Shown: positions 31,343 to 42,079, counted from the first letter of the stretch. The stretch is DNA of 64,000 bases from Breviolum minutum Mf 1.05b.01 (GCA_000507305.1 DF240158.1:1-64000), one strand, 5' to 3'. Notes: a model not told the origin generated them from the sequence alone. A program made the numbers and translations.

Positions 31343-32181
31343 GTTCCTTGGATAAAAACGTACCCCTCGAAAAGGAGAAATGGTATTTGTAGACCTCAAC
31401 AAGTTCCATGTGACTTGCATGGGGTTGGGCCAACTGGAACATATCACCCACCCCAAAAATTCAAAAAAACATGTTGGCCCATTTGGTGGGGCAGGGGTTC
31501 CCATACAACAAAGTATTACCGCAGTTCGCCTGAACCCATCATTAGTGACGTCAGGTGGTCATTCGCTGTAATGAAACCCAACCTTGCAATAGCCAGTCAT
31601 GATTCGAAACCTCAGCGTCACAAGAACAGCGGGTTTCCCCGAAAAAATTAGTCGTCAAAAATCTGATGCGGGGAGGGACGCTCATCCGGAGTTCATCCCA
31701 TATTTTGGTTTCACACCAGAAACAACACAGTCAAACGGCTGCCGGCTCGCGATGTAGTTGCCAAAAAAAAATCCAGAACAAACCAAAATACCACAATATA
31801 GTCAAACATCGTATACATCTACCCTTAGGATCCCTCAGGATCACTGAAAATGCAGGCCGCCGCCATCCCTTCCAAGGTTGACAGCCTCGCCATTGCGCCC
31901 ACTTTCTAGAAGAAGCAGTTATAACAGCCGATGGACCATCAAAGCAAAATTTCAAAAAAAGTGAAAGACTTGAAAAACAAACGGAATATATCATTAACAT
32001 ATCATATATGAAAAGTGATGTCGCATTGACGCCACTATCTTCCATCCAATTTTTTGTGCGCGACAATCAGAGCAGCTGCAAAGTCCCAGTCCAAAAAGCC
32101 GCTATAGCCGGCCGGTCTGTATATCAGGGACAAATTCTGCAACAATTTCTACCGCAATACCTTCATCCATCAAGTCCTTAC
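31343..32181. other. Stretch with no recognised gene
   Basis: Several overlapping open frames (for example 31731-32066 minus, 111 codons; 31666-31881 plus) carry no domain I know. P repeats not seen. Confidence 0.35.
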
Positions 32182-32262
32182 ATTAGGCATGATCATCCCA
32201 CCTTTAACAGAGAATCCTTATGATGGGTATACAAACCCTATCCCCTACCATAGGAAACCAAT
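32182..32262. repeat. P21 repeat
   Basis: aggcatgatcatcccaccttt, gaatccttatgatgggtatac, aaaccct; matches 14925-15003. Confidence 0.5.
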
Positions 32263-32432
32263 GGGAGTTCTCAAATTTCTCCGCCGAGTTATCAAACTGC
32301 TTGCAAGCTAAAGTTGCTTACCTACAATGTAGGATTTTTCACGGTGCCTATCCGGTTTTTGGTTGCCAAATTCTGCAGGAAAAAAAGGTCATTTGCAATG
32401 CTGGAAAATTGCGGGACACAATTCTGACCAAC

Positions 32433-32559
32433 TACTTGGATGTCCATGGAAGTTAGTAACTAGTTAGTAAGTTGGCTTATAACCGACTTAAGGGGCTTAC
32501 AACCTACTTATGTAGGGGTTATAACCCAGTTACTAAGTACCGGCAGGACATCCCAGTAG
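32433..32559. repeat. P3 palindromic element
   Basis: Nearly identical to 25176-25300 but with ggca inserted in the right arm (taccggcaggacatcccagta). TA at both ends. Confidence 0.95.
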
Positions 32560-32658
32560 TTCGTTCATAACTTCAATCGCAAGGACGTTCATGCAGCTGG
32601 AGATTATCCTCATATATCTCTGTCAAAAAAACGTCGAGCCCTGACATTTTGCATTCAC

Positions 32659-32789
32659 CTACTTGGATGTTGCGTTGGAAGGTAGGATCAATGGTTGGTA
32701 AATGGGTTATAATCTACTTATAACTGGGGTATATTAAGGTTAAAACCCGCTTACCAACCTTTTTCTAACTTCCTGGGACATCCAAGTAC
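32659..32789. repeat. P3b palindromic element
   Basis: tacttggatgttgcgttggaaggtagg ... cttaccaacc ... cttcctgggacatccaagta. A P3 relative with GGAAGTTAGTAAATGG-type inner arms. TA at both ends. Confidence 0.9.
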
Positions 32790-33072
32790 TATTTGCATCA
32801 CCAATGAGCCATCTCTATTTCAGGATCCCTTGGAGCACTTGCTATCATGACTAGAGTTCTGTAAATGTCATTCCATGGACATTTGCAGAAATGTTCTACA
32901 GGGATGTCACGGGAACCGAATGGTTTTTAATCAGATTACATTCATCAATGAGGTATATTGGAAGTGGCCACTACGTAAATGCTCTTGCGACATTCCAGTG
33001 AGTAATTGCTGTGGTCATCTCTATGATAAATGTAGGAAAATATTCTATTTGTTCAATGTGTTGAATCATACT

Positions 33073-33174
33073 TACACCCCCGAAAACTACCATGGATACC
33101 CAAAATAGCCATAGTTGAAGACACGTTTTAAATACCCATCATGTTTGGTATCTATGTAGATTTCGGGGGGGTAA
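33073..33174. repeat. P8 palindromic element, b type
   Basis: tacacccccgaaaactaccatgg ... atacccaaaatagcc ... tttggtatctatgtagatttcggggggta. TA at both ends. Confidence 0.85.
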
Positions 33175-33264
33175 ACATTTCTTTGGGTATGTTCCTATAG
33201 GTAAGGATTGATAGGAAAAGGGGTGTGATTTCACAATTCTCGCAGAAACTTTTGTTTGGCATTG

Positions 33265-33367
33265 CACTCCCTGAAACAACATAACCCCTGAAAATAGGCC
33301 ATTCCAAGGGAATTTTCAGCTTCCAACCATCGATTTTCTGGGGAAATTTGTTAGTTTCAGGGAGGGC
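33265..33367. repeat. P14 palindromic element
   Basis: cactccctgaaacaacataacccctgaaaa ... ttctggggaaatttgttagtttcagggaggg. Confidence 0.8.
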
Positions 33368-33745
33368 AAACATGAATCCTTTTCTGCTAGTTACAACTTG
33401 CCATTCGTTTCAAAGCACTATTCTGGGAGGTGTCTGCGCCCCGAAAAGTCCGAAACGGAAAATCCTTGAGGTTAGGTAACTTTGTAGGATTTTTTTGGGG
33501 ATTTCTTTTATGGTGCCATCTAACAAAAAATAGTAGCTAAGTAGGATCATTTTGATGATCATAGGATTACTAGGAGTATTATGATTTTTGCAGCTTGGTC
33601 GTATTATTATGATTAAAGAAATTTCATGTATTACGTAGGATATCCAAAGATATCAATCTGGGAGATACACACTTTAACCAACACTTCACCGAACAAAAAT
33701 GTATAAGCACTGGCTCTAAGGCTCCAAGGTATGAACATGTTCCAA
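33368..33745. other. Stretch with no recognised gene
   Basis: Unique sequence; aggatcattttgatgatcatagg at 33541-33566 is a small hairpin. Confidence 0.4.
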
Positions 33746-33854
33746 CATCCTGTTGATGGACAAAATCCCAAACAACCACCTGGGATGGTTAAAACCCTAA
33801 ACATAATGGGATAATCATCATCCTTGGTGGTGCAGGATTTTGTCCATCAACAGT
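33746..33854. repeat. P2 palindromic element
   Basis: tcctgttgatggacaaaatccc ... ggtggtgcaggattttgtccatcaacagt; shares the GGACAAAATCC arm variant with 35859. Confidence 0.9.
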
Positions 33855-33885
33855 CTCTTTGGTCTACCAAACTGGAAATTTAACA

Positions 33886-33998
33886 TACCCACAGGATCCC
33901 ATGGGATGGGAATATTTACATACATTTTCCCATTGAATGTGGCCATTTTTATCACCTAATGTAGGTAACAAAAATCCATACATGGATCCCATGGGATT
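33886..33998. repeat. P7 palindromic element
   Basis: tacccacaggatcccatgggatggg ... taatgtaggtaac ... catacatggatcccatgggat. Confidence 0.75.
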
Positions 33999-33999
33999 T

Positions 34000-34088
34000 C
34001 ATACCAAAAAATGATGGTATCTAAGATGCATCTCCGGCTTCAAAAGACCGCCTTTTTTTGGTATCTATGTGACATTTCGGGATGTAAA
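34000..34088. repeat. P8-related element, b type
   Basis: ataccaaaaaatgatggtatc ... atgcatctccggcttc ... ttggtatctatgtgacatttcgggatgta; no left terminus. Confidence 0.5.
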
Positions 34089-34388
34089 TGTTGAAAACCA
34101 CCTTCAGACGTCGCCAAAGACCAGCAAATGTGTATCTCTAAACAAGTTGGAAACTTCAAGCTTCTGAAATCTTGTAAAAAAAACTTTGGAATCGTAGTGA
34201 TCTTGAAAAAAATATCCGGCAACACGCTGCAAAGTTGACTTATAAACCCATTAATATCCATTTGAAAATTCCAACGAATGAAACCTACAAGTTACACTAT
34301 TTTTAGGTCACAGTCAGGAGGGGTCTCCCTCCTCATAAATCTCATGGTGCCCAGGAAACAAAGTCGAATCCTCCCGTTGGGAGGAATG

Positions 34389-34403
34389 AGCCATTTTGGT
34401 CAA
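34389..34403 (+). other. Near match to dinoflagellate spliced-leader sequence
   Basis: AGCCATTTTGGTCAA equals the 3' part of the dinoflagellate spliced leader (AGCCATTTTGGCTCAA) with one base deleted. No coding sequence follows before the P7 at 34429, so chance is possible. Confidence 0.2.
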
Positions 34404-34428
34404 TTTGCAATTGCTCAACTGCTCCCGG

Positions 34429-34545
34429 TTTCCATAGGATCGATGATCAATGTAAAGAATATATTTACAATAATTTACATATACATTTACTTGATTTTGA
34501 TGGTGCATGTAGTTTAAAATATACCATACATTGATCCCATGGGAT
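34429..34545. repeat. P7 palindromic element
   Basis: ttccataggatcgatgatcaatg ... tttacttgattttgatggtgcatg ... ataccatacattgatcccatggga. Confidence 0.75.
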
Positions 34546-34775
34546 AATCATGGAAAGTGGAAAGAAAACCTTTAGAATAAGGCGATAGTTTTCCACTGAA
34601 CCACGAGAAACTGGAAAGAAAGGCGGCAGGTGTTTCATACTGTGAGGCCACAAAGCTCATCGGGAAGCGGCTGTAAAATCAATCCGAAACTCGGAAAAAG
34701 ACGTACGCAGCTCGGAGAAATTCAAGACAAAGATAGCTGGTTTTCGGAGCGACTCCCGGTATCATGTTACCTAGG

Positions 34776-35045
34776 AGAACCCCAACATACCCCTGGGAGC
34801 CTACCGTTCAAAAGCCCCAAATGAAAGGAACTTTCTTCATAAACGGTCACCAAACCTTTCAGGTACCTAAAATGGAGGTACTCACCTATATAAGCTGTAT
34901 GTAAGGCTTATGTAAGGGAAAACCCACCCCCAAAATAGCCTTATAAGGTTCAGTACCTCCATTTTAGGTACCTGCAAACTTTTGGTGATGTTGGTTGGTG
35001 GACTGGGGTTGGTTCTCGGGGTATGTTGGAAAATTCTGGAAATTC
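34776..35045. repeat. P15 element carrying nested P13
   Basis: accccaacatacccctggga at the left and cggggtatgttggaaaattct at the right. Between them the P15 words ccccaaatgaaaggaa and ttcataaac are interrupted by P13 (34847-34989). Confidence 0.75.
34847..34989. repeat. P13 palindromic element nested in P15
   Basis: tcaccaaacctttcaggtacctaaaatggaggtac ... gtacctccattttaggtacctgcaaacttttggtga. Centre: tataagctgtatgtaaggctt. Very close to the copy at 35340. Confidence 0.95.
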
Positions 35046-35059
35046 ATAGGGAAAATGCT

Positions 35060-35200
35060 GGTACCCTTGGGATGGAGGGCGCTGGCCATAGCCCCCTAAG
35101 GAGCCCTTTGAGAATCTGATACACCCAATAAATACCCACTATAGTCACTATATAAGGTGTATATGGGATTGGTTTTTAAGGGTACCATCCCAAGGGTACC
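35060..35200. repeat. P16 palindromic element
   Basis: ggtacccttgggatggagggcgc ... aagggtaccatcccaagggtacc. Single copy in the window. Confidence 0.8.
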
Positions 35201-35339
35201 ACCATTTCCTTATGATAATTAGAATTTCTACAATAACAAATTATATCTGAAATGTCCAAGAAATCCTAATATGAAGATGTGCTGATGGAAACCTGGCGGT
35301 AGCTCCAAATCGCTCCCTTCCGGTTCGCACCAGCTATCA

Positions 35340-35484
35340 TATCACCAGACATTTCAGGTACCTAAAATGGAGGTTCTCACCTATATAAGCTGTATGTAAG
35401 GCTTATGTAAGGGAAAACCCATCCCCAAAATGGCCTTATAAGGTTCAGTACCTCCATTTTAGGTACCTGAAACTCCTGGTGATC
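35340..35484. repeat. P13 palindromic element
   Basis: tatcaccagacatttcaggtacctaaaatggaggt ... acctccattttaggtacctgaaactcctggtgat. About 95% identical to the copy 500 bp upstream. Confidence 0.95.
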
Positions 35485-35681
35485 ATATCTAATACCCAAA
35501 AATTGAATGTATCTGACCTGATGATCTGTTCCGTAGCATCTTTGATCCACCTTGTAAATCCGAACCCAAAAGAAACATCTATCTATAGTATTCAAAAATA
35601 TACATCTGTTTTCTGTGTTCTGAAGTCCTCTCAAACAAGTTGACATCTTCTTATGTCCTGCACTTACCCAAAAAAAATGGC

Positions 35682-35828
35682 ATCCTAAAAATCATGGAGA
35701 TCCCAAAAAACCTGGTGGTTTAAGAGATCCAATTCAAAAGAATTCCTGCAAAAAAAACAAAGAGTCAAANTGCAAAAAAAACAGAGTCAAACCCCCTTTT
35801 TTTTGGAGGGTCCAATGATTCTTAGGAT
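35682..35828. repeat. P5 element with internal duplication
   Basis: atcctaaaaatcatggagatccc ... ggagggtccaatgattcttagga. The segment tgcaaaaaaaac(aa)agagtcaaa occurs twice in a row around a single N at 35770. Confidence 0.85.
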
Positions 35829-35858
35829 ACAGAATAAATCAGAACTAATATGAATTAA

Positions 35859-35963
35859 TACTGTTGATGGACAAAATCCTGCACCACCAAGGATGATAAT
35901 TATCCCATTATTTGTAGGGTTTTAACCATCCCAGATGGTGCAGGATTTCTTCCATCAGCAGTA
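35859..35963. repeat. P2 palindromic element
   Basis: tactgttgatggacaaaatcctgcaccacc ... gatggtgcaggatttcttccatcagcagta. TA at both ends. Confidence 0.95.
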
Positions 35964-36163
35964 TGAATAAACAAGGCAATGAAAAAACAAAAACATGTAT
36001 TGGATCTACCCACCCAATAGCAGCGGCAAATAAAGGATTGTCTACAAAGAAATGTAACAATCCTGGTGTGATGGGGGGTTGAACCCAACCAAATATTACA
36101 TTAACAAACAAGATCCATAACGAAAACCTATATACATATCATATAATATGACTTAAAAAAACA

Positions 36164-36188
36164 ATGTGTATATATATATATATATATC
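36164..36188. repeat. TA microsatellite
   Basis: (TA)10 or so. Confidence 0.85.
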
Positions 36189-36371
36189 CAGACACTCAAT
36201 GCATGGTATGTTTGCCTCAAAAATTGTTCTCATCCCAAGTGACGGTCCCAATTTCACCACGGCGCGGTATTGGAGTTTGCCCTGTGTTGGGTTCAGCAGG
36301 GCCGTGCAATGAAAATCTGTGAAAAAAAATGCCAACTTGAAACGAGGCTGAACAAAGAATACCATCTGGAA

Positions 36372-36475
36372 AGGAGATGGTGCAACATTCCCCCCAAAAG
36401 GTGGCGTACTTTTCGGGGATATGATAAACCAAGACTAATGGGAGTTGAGCCATCTACTTTTCCAGGTGGTGTAGG
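36372..36475. repeat. P20 element, partial
   Basis: ttcggggatatgataaacc ... atgggagttgagccatctacttttccaggtggtg matches the reverse complement of 50250-50360. The left arm is weak. Confidence 0.55.
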
Positions 36476-36542
36476 GAGGAAATCGGAAAGTTTGACTCAG
36501 ATGACTTAGACGAATGAAAATAAATAATGAGAATTACTAATG

Positions 36543-36654
36543 TAAGAACCATGTGATCTCAAAACTAAGGGGTTTTGGAGATCCAATTCCGAATCCTGCT
36601 AAAAACAAAGTCAAACCCTTCTACTCTTTTTTGGAGGGTCCAATGATTCTTAGG
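36543..36654. repeat. P5 palindromic element, reversed
   Basis: gtaagaaccatgtgatctcaaaac ... ggagatccaattccgaatcctgc ... ggagggtccaatgattcttagg. Confidence 0.85.
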
Positions 36655-36834
36655 CTAATGAAAATCTAATGAAAAATAGAGACTTTTTACAGACATTTAG
36701 TTCGAACCGAATCAAATATGTATTAATCTAAGCATGCACCAACAAATTTTGGATGGACTGAAAGTCAAGTGGTGTAGAAGACCTAAATCCTATCGTGTTT
36801 TTGGAAAACACAAACGACATATCCGCAGGTTGAA

Positions 36835-36932
36835 CTAGCTGGTGGTTTCAACCCATCTGAAAAATATGCTCGTCCGGTTGGATCATTTCCCCAGGTATCG
36901 GGTGAAAATTATTTAAGAAACCGCCACCTAGT
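36835..36932 (+). repeat. P1 palindromic element
   Basis: ctagctggtggtttcaacccatc ... aagaaaccgccacctag. tgaa stands directly on both sides. Confidence 0.9.
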
Positions 36933-37247
36933 GAAGATCACTCCAAAAAAAACGTCTCTTCAATTCGAATCGATCGGAAAGCTCCATCAGTCGCCACGCT
37001 GTGAAGTGAGCTATCAGCGATGACCCGATGGAAGTTGGTATAGTTTCAATTCACCGGTGGAAATGAAGGTTTTCTATATCTAAGGCATTGTCCTCTATGA
37101 AAATCAACCATTCTGGGTGGGTTTGTGTAAAAAAAAATGGCCCAACAAAATTTGATAAACCAGGCGAATCACCATGTGGGATGATGAAACAAATCCGATT
37201 GCTAATAACCGTGAGTATGAATCCATTTGTTGAACTGAAATTACATG

Positions 37248-37350
37248 TGCCTTAAGGATCCTTACACCCTGCAATGGATATAGCCAGGGGTACATAGGGT
37301 CCCCAAAATGACGCCAGTGTTTTGAGGGGTTTTCGGATCCATGCCGGGTG
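37248..37350. repeat. P4 palindromic element
   Basis: gccttaaggatccttacaccctgcaatgg ... gaggggttttcggatccatgccgggtg; right end degraded. Confidence 0.8.
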
Positions 37351-37915
37351 TGTTTAAACTTCATGCATCTTATCGAATCTACCTGGCCGGATGATGCCGA
37401 TGATGGGCCCACCTAACTCTTCCAATACAAACAGGATTCAACGACATGACTCCCCTAAAAATTCGGAATTCAAGCGAAGTTTTTTGTTGGTTGCTTGAAA
37501 AAAAGTTATTAAGGGAAAAAAACAACAAAGACATCATGAGAACCGCAAAAAAACAAGTGGATTGGTAGGATTTCAGATTTGAACCAAACAAAATGTTTTA
37601 ACCAAAAAGGGGAAGCACTGTAGTTTTTTGACTTACTTCTTTCACCACAATTACCTGACTCATGAAGCCCAATTCTCTGGAAATTTCCCAGAATGCCATG
37701 TGGGAAGTCATTTCAACTCTTGCATTCAAGAGCCAAAACGATGAAGAACTTAAGTGGCTTCCGCAAATGAATTTCCTCAACTAATTTTTCGGTTGAAAAT
37801 ATATACATGTAGACTATGAGTAAAATCAACCGTCACATTGGTTCAGTAAGTGCATGGTTTCCCACTTATAGTGAGGAAGTAGTTACAAATTTACTATTTC
37901 CAACCAAACCATTTA
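37351..37915. other. Stretch with no recognised gene
   Basis: Minus-strand frames at 37379-37591 and 37598-37780 lack motifs. No P repeats seen. Confidence 0.4.
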
Positions 37916-38010
37916 CTAATTGGTGGTTTCAATCCATTTGAAAAATAGTCAAACTGGATATCTTCCCCAAATAGGGGTGAACATAAAAATCTTTGAAACC
38001 ACCAACCAGT
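37916..38010 (+). repeat. P1 palindromic element
   Basis: ctaattggtggtttcaatccatttg ... ctttgaaaccaccaaccag. Confidence 0.9.
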
Positions 38011-38357
38011 TTGCAAATTCCAAAAAAATCCTCGAACTAAAAACTGACAAGTTCTGCTTCTCGAAACCTGGGATGAAGGGAGCTCCAAATCGCTCCAAAT
38101 CGTATGCAATATACTTGGAATTGCTTCAGTTTAAGATGCCTATATAGAACAAGTGAAACCCCCAAAATCTTCTCCGGTGAAAAAAAAGGTGGTTTACGTG
38201 AGTTCAATGGTGGTTTACGGTTTACCACTGGTAGAAATCCGTTAAAAAAATCAACGCAGTCCCCTCGCCTGGCGCGAGTGGCTTTCAATGCCATGCACGC
38301 CCGAAAGGGACCTGGAAATTTACAATGAGATCACCCAGCTTCTATCAAAAACAACAG

Positions 38358-38464
38358 CTGGTTGGTGGTTGAACCAACCCATTTGAAAAATATTATATAG
38401 TCAAACTGGGAATCATTTCCCCAAGTAAGGGATGAAAATAAAAAATGTTTGAAACCACCACCAA
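38358..38464 (+). repeat. P1 palindromic element
   Basis: ctggttggtggttgaaccaaccc ... tgtttgaaaccaccaccaag. A TATA is inserted after aaatat. Confidence 0.9.
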
Positions 38465-38646
38465 GAAACAGGATTCAATACCTAAGTACTCAATGTATGA
38501 CATACTGTACTTAATTGAGTGTCTGGGATAAGCTTTACAAAACAGATTCATTAGATTCAATATTCATTTTTTAAAGATTATTTCATCTACACAGTGGAGC
38601 AATTTCACCTGTGAACTGACACAAAGCGGTTATGACCTATCTTAAT

Positions 38647-38739
38647 ACCCCATAGGATCCATGTATGGTATATTCACCTACATGGATGGTTGATTTTTAT
38701 TGTTTTCACGTAGGTATTTATACCAGTCCCATGGATCCT
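38647..38739. repeat. P7 palindromic element
   Basis: accccataggatccatgtatggtatattcacctacatgg ... acgtaggtatttataccagtcccatggatcc. Confidence 0.85.
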
Positions 38740-38874
38740 AAGACTGTAACTACCTTGACAGATTTCGGGAACTTTTTGAACATACCCTAGCATTGAACTC
38801 CACGTTAAAGGAGACTTGCCTTGCTAAGATCTGATTGTCACCTAGCTTCAAATATCAAAGCACAGTGGACGATG

Positions 38875-39053
38875 TACAAGGTGGACCCCTACCAGGCCCT
38901 ACCAGATCTACCGTCTACCAGTTATAAATGAGGTCATAACTATTGTAAGTATGGTAGTAATAACCGCACTTACATGCACTTACCCATTTTTCTAAGCCAT
39001 TTTCCGGGGGTTTTATAGTCACTCCATGCAAAACTGGTAGGAGACCACCGTGG
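38875..39053. repeat. P11 element
   Basis: P11 termini are TACAAGGTGGACCCCTACCA and the complement. Here the left end is duplicated in part (ctaccaggccctaccag) and the right end reads actggtaggagaccaccgtggta. Confidence 0.75.
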
Positions 39054-39155
39054 TAGAATGTCACAATATGATTTCTGAGGATCAAGGACTACCCCTCGCA
39101 TCCTAATGGCTCCTTACATCACTTATTTCCGCCACCACTAAGCGTTTCTATATGG

Positions 39156-39270
39156 CACCCTCCGGTAAACTAACATGGCAATGGAAAATCCCCATCTTAT
39201 GTGGGAAATACATTGAAATACATCTTCCAATGGTCCATTTTCCATTAATATGTTAGTTTACCGGAGTGTA
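39156..39270. repeat. P6 palindromic element
   Basis: caccctccggtaaactaacatggcaatgg ... ccattaatatgttagtttaccggagtgta. Confidence 0.9.
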
Positions 39271-39560
39271 GTAGTCTCCCCATTTTTTTCGGACTGTACA
39301 GGAGTTTGTGACGAACATGAAATTTGTAAACTTGTGCCGATAAAAAATACCGCCAAAAATATCCTGAAAGCAGTGAAGACGGTTTTTGAAGACAGCTTAT
39401 GGAAAAAGATGACAACAAAATCCACGGTCAGAACCAAACAAAAGAGTCGGCGAAACACGACTTGGCCGAACAAAAACAAGTTTAAGAGCTTTCCAACAGA
39501 CCCCTTAAAAACTCCAAACCCCTCCAACCAACGACTTTATGAAAGACTTCCTTTCATTTT
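39271..39560 (+). CDS. Possible coding scrap between P6 elements
   Basis: An open plus-strand frame (continuous 39250-39612) reads CDEHEICKLVPIKNTAKNIL then KAVKTVFEDSLWKKM and a basic S/T/K/N-rich tail. It has no own ATG outside the repeat and no recognised family. It lies inside the symmetric P11-P6-P3-P6-P11 cluster. Confidence 0.2.
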
Positions 39561-39670
39561 TACTGGGATGTCCATATTGCATAGTGAATGGAATATTTCA
39601 CCCCTATTATAAGTAAGTTGAAAAAACGTCTCCTTTAAACAGGTTATAAGAAGCCGTCAACTTAGACTTC
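39561..39670. repeat. P3 element, right end decayed
   Basis: tactgggatgtccatattgcatagtgaatgg ... ataagtaagttg ... caggttataagaagcc. Confidence 0.7.
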
Positions 39671-39771
39671 CCACCTCGGATGTACATAGCCAGACCTGGA
39701 GAAAGTTGTGGCCAGAGATCTTTGTTGGGAACATGTAAGGTGGGCACCAAAAAAAAACAAGTATAAATGGT

Positions 39772-39886
39772 GTACCCTCTAGTAAAAAAAACAAAACATG
39801 GCAATGGAAAAATCATTTTTTTTAAATAGGAGATACATCTTCAAAGGGTCCATTTTCCATTGCTATGTCAGTTTACCGGAGTGTAA
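39772..39886. repeat. P6 palindromic element
   Basis: taccctctagtaaaaaaaac...catggcaatgg ... ccattgctatgtcagtttaccggagtgta. The right terminus touches P11. Confidence 0.85.
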
Positions 39887-39887
39887 A

Positions 39888-39991
39888 AATGTTCACCCCT
39901 ATTTGTAGGGTGAAATCTTTCCAGTTACCTATTTCTTTTAAGCCATTTATAGGGGGCTATACCGTTATAACTGGTAAGGGGCCCACCTTGC
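39888..39991. repeat. P11 element, left end missing
   Basis: aagccatttatagggggctatac ... ataactggtaaggggcccaccttgca. Confidence 0.7.
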
Positions 39992-40142
39992 ATGGATCCT
40001 AAGAGTGGATGTTGTTTTGAAGATTATTAGTTTCTGAATAGACAAAACATATAGGTATTTCTCAGGAATTGGTGGATATTTTTGGATCATCTCGTCGATG
40101 ATCAGGTAGCAACAAAAAAGTGCAACTTAACTGCCACCTAGA

Positions 40143-40244
40143 CTAGCTGGTGGTTTCAACCCATTTGAAACATATTGGTCAAATTGGATCATTTCCCCAG
40201 GGACTGGGATGAAAATAAAACATATTTGAGTTGCCACCACCTAG
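40143..40244 (+). repeat. P1 palindromic element
   Basis: ctagctggtggtttcaacccatttg ... atttgagttgccaccacctag. taga directly before and after. Confidence 0.95.
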
Positions 40245-40612
40245 TAGATGTGTGGTTTTCTCGATTCACTCAGTTGGACTCATCTCTAAAGCTTGATATT
40301 CCATGGTCCATGCCGGTGGCTTTTTCTGAGATGATGGGATCCTGAAATTCATTGATCTTATCTTCTCACCAAAGTACTCATGATACACTTGACTTGACTT
40401 GTTGTGTTGAAACACTAAACTTGTATCAAAAAATCAAAACAAAAATTCAGGGTAAAAATGATCACTACTTGTTGTAATCGACGTTGTATAGACACTTCAT
40501 ATATAGATGACATCTGTGCAAATTGGCTTATCACCAACATAAAAAAGTTGTTCACGGGCCCCTTATGACAAAAACACATACGGTACGTTGAGGTTTACTC
40601 GCCAAATATTAC
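40245..40612. other. Stretch with no recognised gene
   Basis: Unique; cacttgacttgacttgttgtgttg near 40386 is a minor direct repeat. Confidence 0.4.
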
Positions 40613-40722
40613 ACCCTAAAAATCTGACATAGATACCAAAAATGGCCATATCTTCAAGAAGTCTACCTGTTCCAAACCATCAATTTGGGGCCCTCCAGCC
40701 GTTAGTGAACTCGAGGATGTAA
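40613..40722. repeat. P8-related element, degraded
   Basis: accctaaaaatctgacatagataccaaaaatggccat ... gttagtgaactcgaggatgta. Confidence 0.4.
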
Positions 40723-40789
40723 TGGATGTACAGATTTAAGTCAAGCTCCTGGGCGTTTCACTTATATTCCCCGCCCACGATGATGCTTA

Positions 40790-41245
40790 AATATTCAATC
40801 CTTACAGGAAGTCTGGGTTTGTTTGACAGAAAGGGTACGGAAAACAATCTGGAACCCGCGCTCTTCTCCCTCTTCCTCTAGCATTGTATGCCAGGGTCGT
40901 GTCCAAACCGGGTTAGATTTGCATCCCGTGTCTAGGAACAGATGGAGTTTGGGGATTTCTCCCTCAAGATGTTCTCCGTGAGGGCATCCAGTTGACTTGG
41001 CTATGGAAGCCACGGCTTAGATTTCGAGGCTGGGCCCACCTCGTTGCAGCTTGAAGTTTGCAAACGTCTTCCAGGAATCTCTCGACATGTGTGGACGTGG
41101 TTGTGCTTTCCAGGCACGCCCCAAAATCGACCTTCAATGTACACAACCGCTGGCACAATGCAATTCCACTGGATAGTCTATCCTGCTTCCCTTCATGATG
41201 CTTTGGAAAGATTGTCATTTTCTGCGACAAAATGGACAAAGATCA
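40790..41245. other. GC-rich coding-like segment
   Basis: Long open frames on both strands: minus 41239-40964 (FLEDVCKLQAATRWAQPRNL) and 41013-40795 (EGEIPKLHLFLDTGCKSNPV, WHTMLEEEGEERGF); plus 41044-41325 (VWTWLCFPGTPQNRPSMYTT). Base composition suggests former coding DNA, but I recognise no family and cannot choose the strand. A GA tract lies at 41247-41258. Confidence 0.3.
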
Positions 41246-41267
41246 GAGAGAGAGAGAAACACCTTCA

Positions 41268-41352
41268 AAGGGGTGCCAAATGGTTCCTAAACATTGTCAA
41301 TTCACCATCCATACATTTTGATTGACACCCCTTCGGAGGTGCTGGTATATAT
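41268..41352. repeat. P25 repeat
   Basis: aaaggggtgccaaatgg ... attgtcaattcaccatcc ... acaccccttcggaggtgctgg. Confidence 0.45.
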
Positions 41353-41527
41353 TCTCTACTTTGTATATTTGGAGGAGCCCCAGCTGATTCTTAGGGAATT
41401 TCCATTCTGTCCCACCGTCTCTGATTTTTTCCAACAAATCTTCGTTGGAGAAGATTCCAGAAGCGCAAACCCTCCAGCTGTGAGTGCTGGAATTTCCGGG
41501 TCCAATATGGTTGTAAATATCTATATC

Positions 41528-41647
41528 TTGGGGGTATCCCTGGCCCACTAACAGTGGAGTTTGTGAAGGTTTATAGGGGGCCCTTCATAAAAATGAACTG
41601 ATTACTGATTATTATTTCATTGTTAGTGGGTGGGGGATACCCCCAAA
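41528..41647. repeat. P22 palindromic element
   Basis: ttgggggtatccctggcccactaaca and tgttagtgggtgggggatacccccaa pair over about 25 bases. Single copy here. Confidence 0.85.
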
Positions 41648-41968
41648 TTATATCCCATGAATCCCATGAAACATTTGTATAGCGGTTTTCTATAGATGTG
41701 TTCCATATGTGTTCCTATAATCCCCAGTAAAAATGGATCAAACATGAGTAGGTATAGTAAAACTGTAGTATCATCACACTTTCACCCCGGCCCGAAACCA
41801 ATAAAAAATCCACCAGCTTCTCTTATTGCTGTTTGTTTCATGCACCTTTTTTGGGGAAGGGGAAAACCCAGCAACTATCTATTCCAACATCACGGAACCC
41901 CACGCGCCTGGGCCGTTTCGACCTGAATAAAGTTGCACCACATGGAATCGCTCTCGCCAATTATGCAA

Positions 41969-42079
41969 CTAGTTGGTGGTTGAACCAACCCATTTGAAAA
42001 ACATGCTCGTCAAATTGGATCATGTCCCCAAGGATCCGGGGTGAAAATAATTAAAAAATCTTTGAAACCATCACCTCGT
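41969..42079 (+). repeat. P1 palindromic element
   Basis: ctagttggtggttgaaccaaccc ... ctttgaaaccatcacctcg; tgcaa directly on both sides. Confidence 0.9.

Noticed and set aside
36153..36190. TA tracts as TATA promoters
   Set aside because: They are simple repeats with no gene nearby; dinoflagellate promoters generally lack a TATA box.
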